NCBI GenBank assembly: GCA_026004675.1
Contig: BPJP01000005.1
Span: 326,662-390,661, forward strand
DNA: 64,000 bases
Source: Gemmatales bacterium
GTDB taxonomy: Bacteria; Planctomycetota; Planctomycetia; Gemmatales; Gemmataceae
Reading direction: 5' to 3'
Shown: piece after piece, positions 17,541 through 27,595 of the stretch
Position numbering within the stretch: the first letter of the stretch is position 1
Layout: each line of letters starts with the position of its first letter
Notes under the pieces: generated by a model
Database searches by the model: none
What the model saw: the letters and a program-made list of their open reading frames with translations, nothing else
Told to the model about the DNA's origin: nothing
Translations under genes and position numbers: made by a program

Positions 17541-19523
17541 ATGTCCCCCCTCAGTCATAGCCAACCGGAGCACGCCAACCCTGATCCCACGCTCAACGAG
17601 ATCAAGGCACGCTACGAGATCATTCTCAATGCGGCCAACGAAGGCATTTGGATTCTCGACGCCGATCTGAAAATCAGCTTCGTCAACCAGCGGATGTGCA
17701 GCATGCTCGGCTATGCTGCCGACGAATTGCTGGGACGCTCCCCCATGGACTTCGTCCATGAATCGGACAGACCGCACATTCAAGAACTGCTCGAACGCCG
17801 ACGGCGAGGTCTGGCAGAGCAATTCGACTTTCGCTATCGGCGCAAAGACGGTTCCACACTCTGGGCCATTGTTTCCAGCAATCCCCTGCTCAACGCCGAA
17901 GGCAAGTTTCATGGCGCTCTTGCCATGTTCACGGATATCACCCAGCGCAAGCTGGCCGAGGAAAAACTCTGGTCGGCCAATCAGACGCTCCAAGCAGTCG
18001 TGCAATGCTCCCCCCTCGCAATCAACATCATCGATTGCGAGGGAAGGGTCTTGATGTGGAATCCGGCTTCGGAACGCATTTTCGGCTGGACGGCGCAGGA
18101 AGTCGTTGGCAAAAGGCTGCCCACCATTCCTGATGACAAACGCGATGAATTTGAAACGATGCTCTCCGAAGTGCGGCAGGGGAAAAATTACTCAGCGATG
18201 GAAGTTATGCGGCTTCGTCGCGATGGTTCGTTGATCGATGTCAATTTGTGGACGACTCCCTTGCGCGATGAGAGCGGCGCGATCATCGGCATCATGGCGA
18301 TCATTGCCGATGTCACCGAGCACAAGCGCTTGCGCCGCGAGTTTCTCCACGCCCAGAAAATGGAAGCCATCGGTCGGCTTGCCGGCGGCGTCGCCCACGA
18401 TTTCAACAACCTGCTCACCGTCATTTCCGGCTACAGCGACTTGTTGCTCGCCACTTTGCCGGCGGACGATCCTACTGTGGACTTGATCCGCGACATGAAA
18501 AAAGCGGAAGAACGGGCCATTTCTTTGACCCGGCAACTTCTCAGCCTCAGCAGAAAACAGATTGTCGAACCACGCGTCGTCGACCTCAACGCCGTCGTCG
18601 CCAACATGGATAAAATGCTGCGCCGATTGATCGGCGAGCACATCGAATTGATCACCGAATGGAATCCTGCTGTGGGCCGGGTCAAAATCGATCCTGCCCA
18701 GCTGGAACAAATCATTCTCAATCTCGCTGTCAACGCCCGCGACGCCATGCCAAAAGGAGGCAAACTGACGATCACCACGGAAAATACCGAGCTGGACGAA
18801 GAATTTACGTCCAGGCATCCCGGTCTGACGCCCGGCGAATATGTTTGCCTCGTCTTTCACGACACCGGCTGTGGCATGGACGCCGAGACTTTGGCCCATA
18901 TCTTCGAACCGTTTTTCACGACCAAGGACGCCGAAAAGGGGACCGGGCTCGGTCTGGCCACCATCTATGCCATCGTCAAACAAAACCGAGGCCACATTCA
19001 GGTCGCCAGCATCCCTGGCCAGGGCTCCCTCTTCGAAATCTTTCTCCCTCGCGTCGATGAATCCCCTGACGTGATTCCTCAGCGTAAGGTCGAATCGTTA
19101 CAGGCCAAATTCAACGAAGTCATCCTCATCGTTGAAGACGAAGACCTCTTGCGCGATTACATCCGCAAAGCCCTCAAGCGACGCGGGTTCTCTGTTCTGG
19201 AAGCACGCAATGGTTATGACGCCATTCGGTTGCTCAAGGAGCACACCGGCCCCGTGCATCTCGTTCTGTCCGATGTCGTCATGCCGCGGTTGAGCGGCCC
19301 GGCTATGTACCGGCAACTGCAACGTCTCCGCCCGGAGTTGAAAGTAGTTTACATGTCGGGTTATATCACCGAATCGGTTTCCGACCTCGGACTTGACGGA
19401 CCTGACGTGCAATTGCTCCGCAAGCCATTCATCATGGACGACTTGTTGCGTAAAGTGCGAGAAGTATTGGACGGCACGGCGAGCACCACGACCAAACAAC
19501 GGCCTGCGGTTGCTGGCGAGTAA
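17541..19523 (+). CDS. PAS-PAS hybrid sensor histidine kinase with C-terminal receiver domain
   Basis: A 660-residue soluble sensor without membrane helices. Two PAS domains come first (about 15-130, including ILNAANEGIWILDADLKISFVNQRMCSMLGY, and about 145-265, with LWTTPLRDESGAIIGIMAIIADVTE). The phospho-acceptor box is EAIGRLAGGVAHDFNNLLT, with His286. The ATPase N box is ILNLAVNARDAMPKGG (about 391), followed by DTGCGMD and GTGLGLATIYAIV. The receiver domain begins near 526 (VILIVEDEDLL); Asp578 (VLSDVVMPRLSG) is the expected phosphorylation site. A cytosolic PAS sensor may respond to redox state or a ligand; no partner regulator gene is adjacent. A nested inverted repeat lies in the upstream region. 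It converges on the gamma-glutamyltransferase gene. Confidence 0.93.
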   Translation: MSPLSHSQPEHANPDPTLNEIKARYEIILNAANEGIWILDADLKISFVNQRMCSMLGYAADELLGRSPMDFVHESDRPHIQELLERRRRGLAEQFDFRYRRKDGSTLWAIVSSNPLLNAEGKFHGALAMFTDITQRKLAEEKLWSANQTLQAVVQCSPLAINIIDCEGRVLMWNPASERIFGWTAQEVVGKRLPTIPDDKRDEFETMLSEVRQGKNYSAMEVMRLRRDGSLIDVNLWTTPLRDESGAIIGIMAIIADVTEHKRLRREFLHAQKMEAIGRLAGGVAHDFNNLLTVISGYSDLLLATLPADDPTVDLIRDMKKAEERAISLTRQLLSLSRKQIVEPRVVDLNAVVANMDKMLRRLIGEHIELITEWNPAVGRVKIDPAQLEQIILNLAVNARDAMPKGGKLTITTENTELDEEFTSRHPGLTPGEYVCLVFHDTGCGMDAETLAHIFEPFFTTKDAEKGTGLGLATIYAIVKQNRGHIQVASIPGQGSLFEIFLPRVDESPDVIPQRKVESLQAKFNEVILIVEDEDLLRDYIRKALKRRGFSVLEARNGYDAIRLLKEHTGPVHLVLSDVVMPRLSGPAMYRQLQRLRPELKVVYMSGYITESVSDLGLDGPDVQLLRKPFIMDDLLRKVREVLDGTASTTTKQRPAVAGE

Positions 19524-19524
19524 C

Positions 19525-21135
19525 TCAATAAGCCAAGGCGTAGCCGTCACGACGAGGATCGGCGCCGGCCAGCCGGGCGCCGGAGATCGGATCGATCATT
19601 ACCGCATGCCCTCCCCCAACCAATATCGAATAGTCACCGATCAATTCCAGGCGATGTCCGCGGCGAATCAATTCCTCCCGGACCGAGACATCAACACGAT
19701 TCTCGATCTGCATGAGTGTCTCTTCATAGACGCGAAAGCGGGGCACATCGATGGCCAGTTGCACGTCGGCGCCGAATTCGATGATATTGAGCACCATCTG
19801 GGCGGTGGTTTGCAGAATACCGTAGCTGCCCGGCGTGGAAATCGAGAACCAGAACCGACCGTCGGGGCCAAAAACCTGAACAGGCGCCATGCAACATGAC
19901 CAGCGCCGTCCCGGATGAAGCCGATTCGGCGTCGGGCACGCCGGGTCGATTTCAGTCCACTTGATGAAATTGTTCATGGCGATGCCGGTTTCTGGAATGA
20001 AGACGCCCGAACCAAATGCGGCACCCAGAGACTGGGTGATGCTGGCAACGTTGCCCGCGGCATCCACAGCTGCCAGATGGGTAGTCATGCCTTCGATCTG
20101 GCCAGGCACAATCACACCTTCAGTACGGGGACCGCGCCAGCGTTCGCCCTCACTTCGTGATGCTCTTTCCACGTTGATCAGCCGCCGACGTCTCGAAATG
20201 TACTCATCGCTAAGCAATCGATCGATGGGGATGTCATAAAACTTCGGATCGCCACACCACTGGATGCGATCGGCCGTCGCCAGCTTGATCGCTTCACTGA
20301 GGAGATGAATGTAATCAGCGGAATTGTGGCCAAGCGACTTCAGGTCCCTGTCTTCCAGCAGCTTGAGCGTTTGCAGAATCTGAAACCCTTCGCAATTCGG
20401 CGGACACGTTTTGACCTCGAAACCACGATAACGAACCGAGACCGGTTCTTGCCATTCGGGTTGATAGTTGGCGAGATCATCGCGAGACAAAAAACCTCCG
20501 TTGGCTTGCAGGTAATCAGCAATTTTCTGGCCTAACGGACCGCGATAGAAGAAATCTGCCCCGTTGTCGGCAATGGCCGACAGGGTTCGGGCCAGATGCG
20601 GTTGCCGCAGGATGGCGCCAATTCGCGGCTCGACGTTGGCAAAAATGGCTCGGCCCGGTTCATTAAGTTGGTCCACCGCTTCCGCAATGATTCGAGCATT
20701 AAACGGATGCAGGGGAAACCCCTCTTCGGCCAGGCGGACGGCAGGGGCAAAGACCTCCGGCGGCTTTTTGGTTCCCACTTCGCGAAGAGCAAGCAACCAG
20801 CCGGCAACATTCCCTGGAATCAGACAGGATTTGGGACCCTGCGTCTGGGAAACGGCATCGAATTTCTCAGGGGTGGCGGCTGCCGGAGTGTTGCCACTGA
20901 AGTTCAGAACTCTTGTTCCCGCGCCCGCTGAATGGAACATGAGGAAACCGACACCGCCGACACCGCTCATGTAAGGCTCGACAACGTTCAATGCCGCCGC
21001 CATAGCGACGATGGCGTCGACTGCGTTGCCGCCGTCTTGCAACATGCTCATTCCAGCCTGGCTTGCTAAAGGATGTGCCGACGCGACGGCACCATTCAAT
21101 CCAGCAACGACGGCTCGCGTGCGTGTTCCGATCAT
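19525..21135 (-). CDS. ggt: Gamma-glutamyltransferase
   Basis: A 536-residue Ntn-hydrolase that hydrolyses or transfers the gamma-glutamyl group of glutathione and related compounds. The precursor is cut before the catalytic threonine at the start of TTHLAAVDAAGN (about Thr351), splitting it into large and small subunits. Conserved blocks include QAGMSMLQDGGNAVDAIVAMAAAL near the N-terminus, and SLGAAFGSGVFIPETGIAMNNF and STPGSYGILQTTAQ in the small subunit. The N-terminus (MIGTRTRAVVAGLNGAVASAHPLAS) has no obvious signal peptide, unlike periplasmic E. coli GGT, so a cytosolic location is possible. It ends one base from the kinase stop on the opposite strand. Confidence 0.92.
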   Translation of the reverse strand: MIGTRTRAVVAGLNGAVASAHPLASQAGMSMLQDGGNAVDAIVAMAAALNVVEPYMSGVGGVGFLMFHSAGAGTRVLNFSGNTPAAATPEKFDAVSQTQGPKSCLIPGNVAGWLLALREVGTKKPPEVFAPAVRLAEEGFPLHPFNARIIAEAVDQLNEPGRAIFANVEPRIGAILRQPHLARTLSAIADNGADFFYRGPLGQKIADYLQANGGFLSRDDLANYQPEWQEPVSVRYRGFEVKTCPPNCEGFQILQTLKLLEDRDLKSLGHNSADYIHLLSEAIKLATADRIQWCGDPKFYDIPIDRLLSDEYISRRRRLINVERASRSEGERWRGPRTEGVIVPGQIEGMTTHLAAVDAAGNVASITQSLGAAFGSGVFIPETGIAMNNFIKWTEIDPACPTPNRLHPGRRWSCCMAPVQVFGPDGRFWFSISTPGSYGILQTTAQMVLNIIEFGADVQLAIDVPRFRVYEETLMQIENRVDVSVREELIRRGHRLELIGDYSILVGGGHAVMIDPISGARLAGADPRRDGYALAY

Positions 21136-21470
21136 GATCGCTTGACCCCCCGCTCAGCCTGGCCTCTTGCTCATTCTATGGAAATCATCCTGACCCTGTG
21201 CGGACGGGGAGGGAGTTCCAGGATCCAAAACCCGTTAGTTGACGGTGCCTGGACACGCCCTTCGCTTCGCTCTGAGCCTGCCGCCCAAGAAATCACCGTT
21301 TGGTGACGGTCCGCTCGTCGCGCTGACACCGCGACGCTCGTTGGAATCACCGTTGGTTGACGGAGGACTGGGAAATCTGAGCAAAATGGGAAAGAATCCC
21401 CCTCGGGGTATAGCACGCTCCTTTCGGCGCACTCAATGAACCCGAGCGACGCTCCGAATGTCGGTTGCGA
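21136..21470. other. Intergenic region with the second palindromic-repeat cluster
   Basis: No gene is supported here. The 5' end of the minus-strand gamma-glutamyltransferase gene and the 3' end of the Gdx gene flank it. The main content is three copies of the CACCGT palindrome family (21231-21375). Short open frames through the region are low complexity. Confidence 0.65.
21231..21366. repeat. Palindromic repeat copies 4-6 (second cluster)
   Basis: Copy 4 is CCCGTTAGTTGACGGTGCC at 21231-21249, copy 5 CACCGTTTGGTGACGGTCC at 21294-21312 and copy 6 CACCGTTGGTTGACGG at 21348-21363. Copies 5 and 6 are both preceded by AAT. Copy 4, read on the minus strand, shares a 19-base core with copy 2 near 4.3 kb. 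Spacing from copy 4 to 5 is 63 bases, close to the 64 bases between copies 1 and 2. Consensus: CACCGTYRGTTGACGG. Confidence 0.65.
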
Positions 21471-21791
21471 TCAGTGGGTTGACACGAATTTCAGTCCCAC
21501 GACCGAGCTTATCAGCAAAAACAGCAGCACCAGTCGAGGTGTGTTCATCGGATCGCCGAAATAGACGATGCCGACGATGGCCGTGCCGAAGGCACCGATG
21601 CCGGTCCATACGGCATAGGCGGTGCCCAAAGGGATGGTCCTCATCGCCAGGCTGAGCAGCCCTAGACTGATGAGGGAAGAGACCAGAAAGCCCAACGATG
21701 GCCAGATGCGGGTAAATCCTTCCGACATTTTCAAACAAGTCGCAAAGCCGATTTCAAACACTCCCGCCAAAGCGAGATAAACCCAACTCAT
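21471..21791 (-). CDS. sugE: Small multidrug resistance family exporter, Gdx/SugE type
   Basis: A 106-residue four-helix membrane protein. The start MSWVYLALAGVFEIGFATCLK contains the essential membrane-embedded glutamate (Glu13). The loop-helix segment AYAVWTGIGAFGTAIVGIVYFGDPM is the typical SMR signature, and the terminal helix is LVLLFLLISSVVGLKF. The Gdx/SugE group exports guanidinium in exchange for protons; other SMR proteins export quaternary ammonium drugs. The start of helix 1 and W-T-G-I-G favour Gdx, but the distinction needs alignment. It lies 48 bases downstream of the PA14/multi-heme gene on the same strand, so it could be on that transcript; no guanidine riboswitch is seen in this short gap. 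Confidence 0.87.
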   Translation of the reverse strand: MSWVYLALAGVFEIGFATCLKMSEGFTRIWPSLGFLVSSLISLGLLSLAMRTIPLGTAYAVWTGIGAFGTAIVGIVYFGDPMNTPRLVLLFLLISSVVGLKFVSTH

Positions 21792-21839
21792 CGATCACCA
21801 TTTCCTTCCTGAGAGGCAACAACAAAGCGGAGGGATGGT

Positions 21840-24800
21840 CTATTCCTTGGGAATTTCATTCAGCGTGTAGGCGCCGGTGGAATGAACCAACTGTTCCCCC
21901 TCGACAGAAAGAACTCCGCCCGCTGTAATCATATAAACGCGGTCTTTGAGAAGGGGAGCCGTCACGAGATCGACACTGCAACCATCCCTGTCGATGCGGA
22001 CGCTCTTGATCGCCAGCGTGCTCCGATCCAGTTCGGGCGAGCCATAGGCGCCCGTGTATTCGTAGCGGTGATGCCGGATCTGAAACGATGCCACCGCGCT
22101 GGCCGTCTTCCGATCGACGGCTTTGGTGAAAACAATGCGAAAACCGCTGGGACGTACATGGATCGATTTCATCTCAAAAGGAACCTTGCCGGTGAAGTCG
22201 ATACGATAAAGCGCGCCCCGATCGGGTTGGGCCATCCAGCCTGGTTCGGTAATGCTGCCGACGAACAACCGCCCTTGGGGATCGAATGCCAGCACCACGG
22301 GGCCCAAGAGTCCTTTGCCCCAGAAGGGGAAGCAGGCTCCTTGATACTGGCCGTTGATTTTCTCGAGTTGGGCGCGGATGATGGCCCCCCCGAACATCAA
22401 CTCCGCGAGGAAGAACTGGCCCTCGAACGGACCGAACTTGCCACCGGTGTTGTTGAACGTCACGCCGTTGATCGACCGTGCCCAGTCGTAGGGAATCCAC
22501 AAAGAAGTTTTGGCGAATGGTTTCAAGGCGTGCTGCTTTTGTGCCGGGTTGGGATAGCCGTAAAACTTCCCTTCCTGCAAGTGGCACAGTTTGTTGGTCG
22601 CCACCCATTCTCCCTGGTTGTCGGTGAAAAAGATTTCGCCATCATTGCCGACCGTCCAGCCGAGAGGATTGCGGAAGCCGAAGGCGATTTCGCGTGGCTG
22701 GTCCTTCGATTCCAAGCGCAACGCGGCGCCCGATCCGGGAAGGTGGTGATTGGCATGCGGTGCATAAGAGAAAACGAATCGTCCTTGTTTGTCACGAACA
22801 AGTCCATAGGCGTAGTCGTACGTTTCCGCGATGCCGTGCTGGAGATGAAGAACGCGCTCGAACCGATCAGCTTTACCGTCATTGTCGGTATCGGTGATTC
22901 TGGTCAGATTGCGTCGATGGAGCACGTACAAGGCGTCTTTTTCGGCGAGCATGGCGTAGGGGATTTGAAAGAGGCCGTTGGCGTAGTTGAGAAAGCGGGC
23001 CTTCTTGCCATCGCCGGTGGGATCATCGAGGACGAAGATTTCACCCATTTTCATCGACGCGATGAAAACCCTGCCGGTTCGTGGATCAATGGCCAGAGCA
23101 GAGGGCATGATGAGATCGTCGCCCGCCGCCGTTTTCGGACGCGGATAGGCGATGGCCCGGTAGCCGGGACGCTCCAGCGACCCTTCTTTGGGATCGGTGA
23201 TCGGCAATGCCCTGACGTGAACAGGCGGCGGTTTTTTCCGCTTCGGGCAGCGAATAGCGCAGCACCCATTCAGCTTGGTTCTTTTCATTCGCTTGAAGCG
23301 ATGCGGAGAGAACGCTCTTCTCTCTTTCAACTTCGGCACGCCCAACGGCAACCTTGAAGTCGGTCGGGCAGGGGGTCGCGGTGCTCACAAGCAGTCGGCA
23401 ATCTTTGGGAATGCCGTTGCTCTGGTATTCGCGAACGAGTTCGCGTTTAGAAAGGCGAAGCGTCTCCGCGATGTCGATCGCGCCTGATTCAAAGAGCACA
23501 CGGTGGCGAATGCGGACGCCGTCTGGCAACCGATCATAATAGTGCAGGTGCAACTCTTTGATTCGTTCCGTTTTGGTAGCCGTTCGCAACTGCAGAACCG
23601 GTCGATGCAGAAAGCCGGTGCCGACCGGTCGGCCGACGATAAGAAAGCGGCGCAAGCGTCCTTGGACTTCCCGGCCAATCTGAGCACCGATATAGACCTG
23701 CTGCAAGCCACCGGCGGCAAGATCGTAGACGAGCAAGTCGTGCGACGGATAAAGAATACTGATGCTTTCGATGTAGGTGCCGTCGGACTGGCGGATGGGA
23801 ATCTGGGCCACAATCGGCTCTGACCCGGAAAGCGGCACGGGCAGAGGAGGGAGAGGTTTCGGGCTGGGGGCCGAGGAACCAAGTTGCAAAAACGCCCAAA
23901 GGGCTTCTTTCTGTCGGTTTGGATCGCCGTCGAGAATCGAGGTGAGCGTTGCTTTCTTGCCTTTGATAAAGACGGCGGGCATGGGCGTGCCAGGATGAAA
24001 CCGCCTGGGGTTTTCCAGGAAGCGCTCGAACCAATCGCGACGGATTCTGCCTTTTACTTTGGTCAGGTCCGTGCCTACTGCGCCGGGGTCGGGACTGGAT
24101 AGCATCTGACCTTTCCAAACATGGCAGGAAACGCAGGAATAGCCCTGAAAGCCGGCGAGGTTGGGGCCGACCTGCGTACCAAGCGTCGGATCGATCTTGC
24201 CGCGCGGCTTGGGGAGAGGTCCGGTGGGCAGTTCGCCGTCCGCTTCCGCGAGAGCCTGCACGACGGCATCGGCGTGCTGGCCGAACCGGGGCATCCGGTA
24301 AGAATAGCGCGCTGGCCGCAACCCCTCGACCCCTTCTCGGATCGCCCGCCGCAGATAGGCCAATTCGTACTTTTGATGTGCGTCGGTCAGCTTCGGCGTT
24401 CGCTGAAACGGGACGTACTGCAAAAAGGCGCCAGCAACCGTACTGCCTGCTTGTTCCAAAGGTGGCGGCGTTTCCGAATCGCGCTGATGACAACGCAAGC
24501 AGCCGAAGCGATCGACCAGCTTTTGCCGGGCGAAAAATGGCGACGGATGGGATTCACGCCGGGCGATTGCCAGAAACCGTTTCAGCGACTGTTTCTCCTT
24601 CGGCGACAGATGAAAACGCGGCAGGCTGTCGTCATCGAGGCAGCCGGCGTCGGCGTTTCGGATAGCCACATTGCGAGGCTTCAGGCGATCGAGTCCAGGA
24701 TGACATTGGGTGCATCCTTTGTCACGAACGAGGGCGGCGCCCAGATCGCTGGCTCGGCGAACGCGCAAGCGACTTAGCATCTCGTTGCGTTCTCTGGCTG

Positions 24801-25926
24801 TGGGAGGTGCGCCGTCGATCTTGTCGCCAACGGATGCTTTCGACCACAGCAATAAATACTCCGCGACGTCGATTGCCTCTTGTTTCGACAACGGCAAAGC
24901 CGGCATTCGGCCATCGGGGTATCGGCTGTGCGGATTGGTCAAGAATTCCGCCAGCGTGCTGGTGTCGAAGCGGTCTTTGAGGCCGGCAAATACGATCTGC
25001 CCGGGCTTTCGTACTTTGTCTTTTTCTGGTGAAGCATGGCAAGCGATGCAGCCCACTTTGAGAAACGTCAACCGACCGGACCGATGGTCTCCCTTGAGCT
25101 TTTGTGTTGTCGACCGGATTTCCCCGCCAAGCAGGTAATCGGTGATGAGCCAACGTTCCACAAAACCGTTTCTGTCATTTGTGAACAGGGCCGGCATCCG
25201 GGTCTGCTCATGAATCTTTGTTGGCTCGGCCAGCCAGTGCATCAGCCAGGCTCGCGACACGCGACGGCCAAGATGCGTCAGACTTGGTCCAGGCGGAGGC
25301 TCTTCTATGCCAGGAAAGGCACTTCGATGGCAGCGGGCACAGCCCGAATCGGCGGCCAATTCTCGACCACGGTCAACTTGCTGTTGCTCGAGAACGCTCG
25401 CAGGCAGTTTTTTGACCAGATGAAACAATTGCCACGCAGGCAATGGCTCACGAGAGAAATTCTCCCCCTCCCACCACAATTGCAACCGCGCCGGCGTATT
25501 CGGCAAGGAACGATACGTGACCTCGATGCGGTACAAACCGAAAGAACGCTTGAAAACGTGGTCCGAAAGAAGATAGCTGTTATCGTCAGAGCCTTTGCCT
25601 CGCAGGGCGATTTCGCCGTCAATAGCGACAGTGACCTCGCCACAGACATAGGCAGCGAAAGAATAAGACGTCTCTTCCTTGAGAAAAATCATGCCGCTCC
25701 AGGCCACTTCAAAGGGACCGGCTGGCAAGCGCGGATGCGGGCTGGATCGACCCAAATAAAAGGCGGGTTTTTTGTCGATGCGTGCCAATCTGGCCTCGCC
25801 ATCAACAAGCGAGCGATACTCGGCGACCAGCCCAGGCTGAAGATCCTCGGGATCGACGTCAATCGGTCCAGCGACCGAAGCCGTCCCCCAGCCAACGAGA
25901 ATCACACTTGCGAGGTATCGTCTCAT
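21840..25926 (-). pseudogene. PA14 - penta-heme cytochrome c - beta-propeller secreted protein (frameshifted)
   Basis: From the ATG at 25926 the protein has a signal peptide (MRRYLASVILVGWGTASVAG) and a PA14-like domain (about 20-170, GLVAEYRSLVDGEARLARID, PFEVAWSGMIFLKEETSYSFAAYVCG). Five CxxCH heme c sites follow: CARCH, CIACH, CTQCH, CLRCH and CVSCH. The C-terminal half is a propeller of the PVC dehydrogenase type (DLIMPSALAIDPRTGRVFIASMKMGEIFVLDD, DTDNDGKADRFERVLHL, REIAFGFRNPLGWTVGNDGEIFFTDN). It is read in two frames overlapping at 23086-23351; removing one base from the T6 run at 23232-23237 (A6 on the coding strand) fuses them into about 1361 residues, with AEK continuing directly into PPPVHVRALPITDP. 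The likely function is periplasmic carbohydrate or alcohol oxidation with electron transfer through the hemes. Confidence 0.82.
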
Positions 25927-26290
25927 GTCCAGCGTTGGCGAATCAGCAAAGCACCTTAGTCCCATGGCACTATGGTTAACAGGAATGACGTCGCCAGATC
26001 GAGTCGGTTCTTGCCTGCATTCCAGCCGCCATCGTGTCATCGGCTCCGAAGGAATAAAAAGAACCTGGGCGAAAGCAAAAGTCTGGTCTCCCGACTTTTG
26101 GCTGCGTCGACCTGACCTTCGACGACGCTGCCCCAGTCTGCGCCATCGGTTGCATCAATGCAAGGTCGGACCGGAACTTTCGCGATGAAGGCGGTTGTCT
26201 GTCACCATAGGCGAAGCCCGCGGATTCCTTCATTCTCGCTACGGCCTGCAGAGACTACAATGACGGTATCCCATCGAGCGGAGGTGAATC

Positions 26291-27040
26291 ATGGCGAAGT
26301 TCGCAGTGGTTTTGCCGGCAGCGGGAAAATCGTCCCGCTTCAAGGACAAGGAAAAAAAGCCTTTCGCGAACCTTGATGGCCGGGCCGTTTGGCTGCGGAC
26401 CGCCGAACTTTTCGTTATCCGCGATGATGTCGTGCAATGCGTTCTCGTCGTCGCCAAAGAAGACCAAGAAATGGTGAAACGACGTTATGGCGCCAATATG
26501 GCGTTCATGAACGTCACGCTGGCCGACGGCGGCGCCGAACGCTTCGAGTCCGTGGCGAACGCGTTGGCCCAAATCACTGACCAGGCCGACTTTGTCGCCG
26601 TCCATGACGCCGTCCGACCGTGCTTGACGACTGAACTCATCAACGCCGTTTTCTCGCAAGCGGCAAAAAGCGGCGCCGCCATCCTGGCGGTGCCGGTTAC
26701 CGATACGTTGAAATACGTCGAGAACGATCGCGTTCTCGACACGCCGTCGCGTCGCAATGTTTGGCTGGCCCAGACTCCCCAAGTGTTTCGCCGAGAGTGG
26801 CTGATCGACGCCTACGCCCGCCGCCAGGAGTTTGGCGACGAAATCACTGACGATGCCCAACTCGTCGCAGCCGCCGGCCACGAAGTTCACGTCGTCCCCG
26901 GCTCGACGACGAATATCAAGATCACGACCAAAGAAGACGTGATGCTGGCCGATGCCATTCTCAAAGCACGTCCCAAGCCGAAAGCCAAAGGTCCGATCCA
27001 TCCCTTCGCCGAGGATGAAATGTGGGGCGGCCGCGGTTGA
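26291..27040 (+). CDS. ispD: 2-C-methyl-D-erythritol 4-phosphate cytidylyltransferase
   Basis: A 249-residue nucleotidyltransferase of the MEP isoprenoid pathway: CTP plus methylerythritol phosphate gives CDP-methylerythritol and pyrophosphate. The N-terminal AVVLPAAGKSSRFKDKEKKPFANLDGRAV is the IspD P-loop-like motif with its lysines. VAVHDAVRPCLTTELI is the family D-A-x-R block, and the C-terminal GSTTNIKITTKEDVMLADAIL contains the conserved NIKIT-x-x-D segment. Around 25 extra C-terminal residues (KPKAKGPIHPFAEDEMWGGRG) extend past the usual end. A strong GGAGGTGA site precedes the ATG. The gene stands alone; ispF is not adjacent. Confidence 0.93.
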   Translation: MAKFAVVLPAAGKSSRFKDKEKKPFANLDGRAVWLRTAELFVIRDDVVQCVLVVAKEDQEMVKRRYGANMAFMNVTLADGGAERFESVANALAQITDQADFVAVHDAVRPCLTTELINAVFSQAAKSGAAILAVPVTDTLKYVENDRVLDTPSRRNVWLAQTPQVFRREWLIDAYARRQEFGDEITDDAQLVAAAGHEVHVVPGSTTNIKITTKEDVMLADAILKARPKPKAKGPIHPFAEDEMWGGRG

Positions 27041-27165
27041 TCTCGGCTCAACGATTTTGCCGCCAAAATGAACAATTTTTTCTTGCCAGTGCGCCCTTCG
27101 TAACTCAAAATCTTTTTCTGATTTTCAACCTTCGACGTTCTGAAACCGCAAAGCGAGGAAAAATC

Positions 27166-27540
27166 ATGTCTCGATCACGTTTTCTGGCTGGACTGCTCGC
27201 GGTCAGCCTGCTCTTCGTCGGCGGCCTCTCCGGTCAAGAGAAAAAGAAAGCGTTCAAGGGGCGATTGCCCGCCGGCTGGAGCAAACTCGGCATCACCGAC
27301 AAACAACGGCAATCCATCTATGCCGTGCAAAAAAAATATTATGACAAAATCAAGGAACTCGAACGTCAAATCGAGGAGCTCAAGACGGCCGAACGCGAAG
27401 AAATGATTGCGTTGCTTTCCGATCTGCAAAAACAACGACTCAAAGAAATCGAGAGCGAACAAGAGAACAAGAACAAGAAAAAGCGGAAAGACAGTCCGTC
27501 CATCAAGCCGCCGAACGACAAAAACGACCCAGACAATTAG
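27166..27540 (+). CDS. Small secreted coiled-coil protein
   Basis: A 124-residue protein with a signal peptide (MSRSRFLAGLLAVSLLFVGGLSG, cleaved near 23-24) followed by a charged helix (SIYAVQKKYYDKIKELERQIEELKTAEREEMIALL) and a Lys/Asn/Pro-rich tail. The LGITDKQRQSIYAVQ segment resembles Spy/CpxP-like periplasmic helical proteins but has no diagnostic motif. The GAGG before the ATG at 27166 supports the start. The gene is probably monocistronic, 125 bases after ispD. Confidence 0.65.
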   Translation: MSRSRFLAGLLAVSLLFVGGLSGQEKKKAFKGRLPAGWSKLGITDKQRQSIYAVQKKYYDKIKELERQIEELKTAEREEMIALLSDLQKQRLKEIESEQENKNKKKRKDSPSIKPPNDKNDPDN

Positions 27541-27595
27541 CAGCCACGCTGCCGAGCCTTTGCAAAGGAGCGAACGCCCGCCTGTGTTGGCTCTG

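Noticed and set aside
21792..21839. Guanidine riboswitch before the Gdx/SugE gene
   Set aside because: The 48-base gap to the upstream gene has no ykkC-type or mini-ykkC ACGR hairpins.
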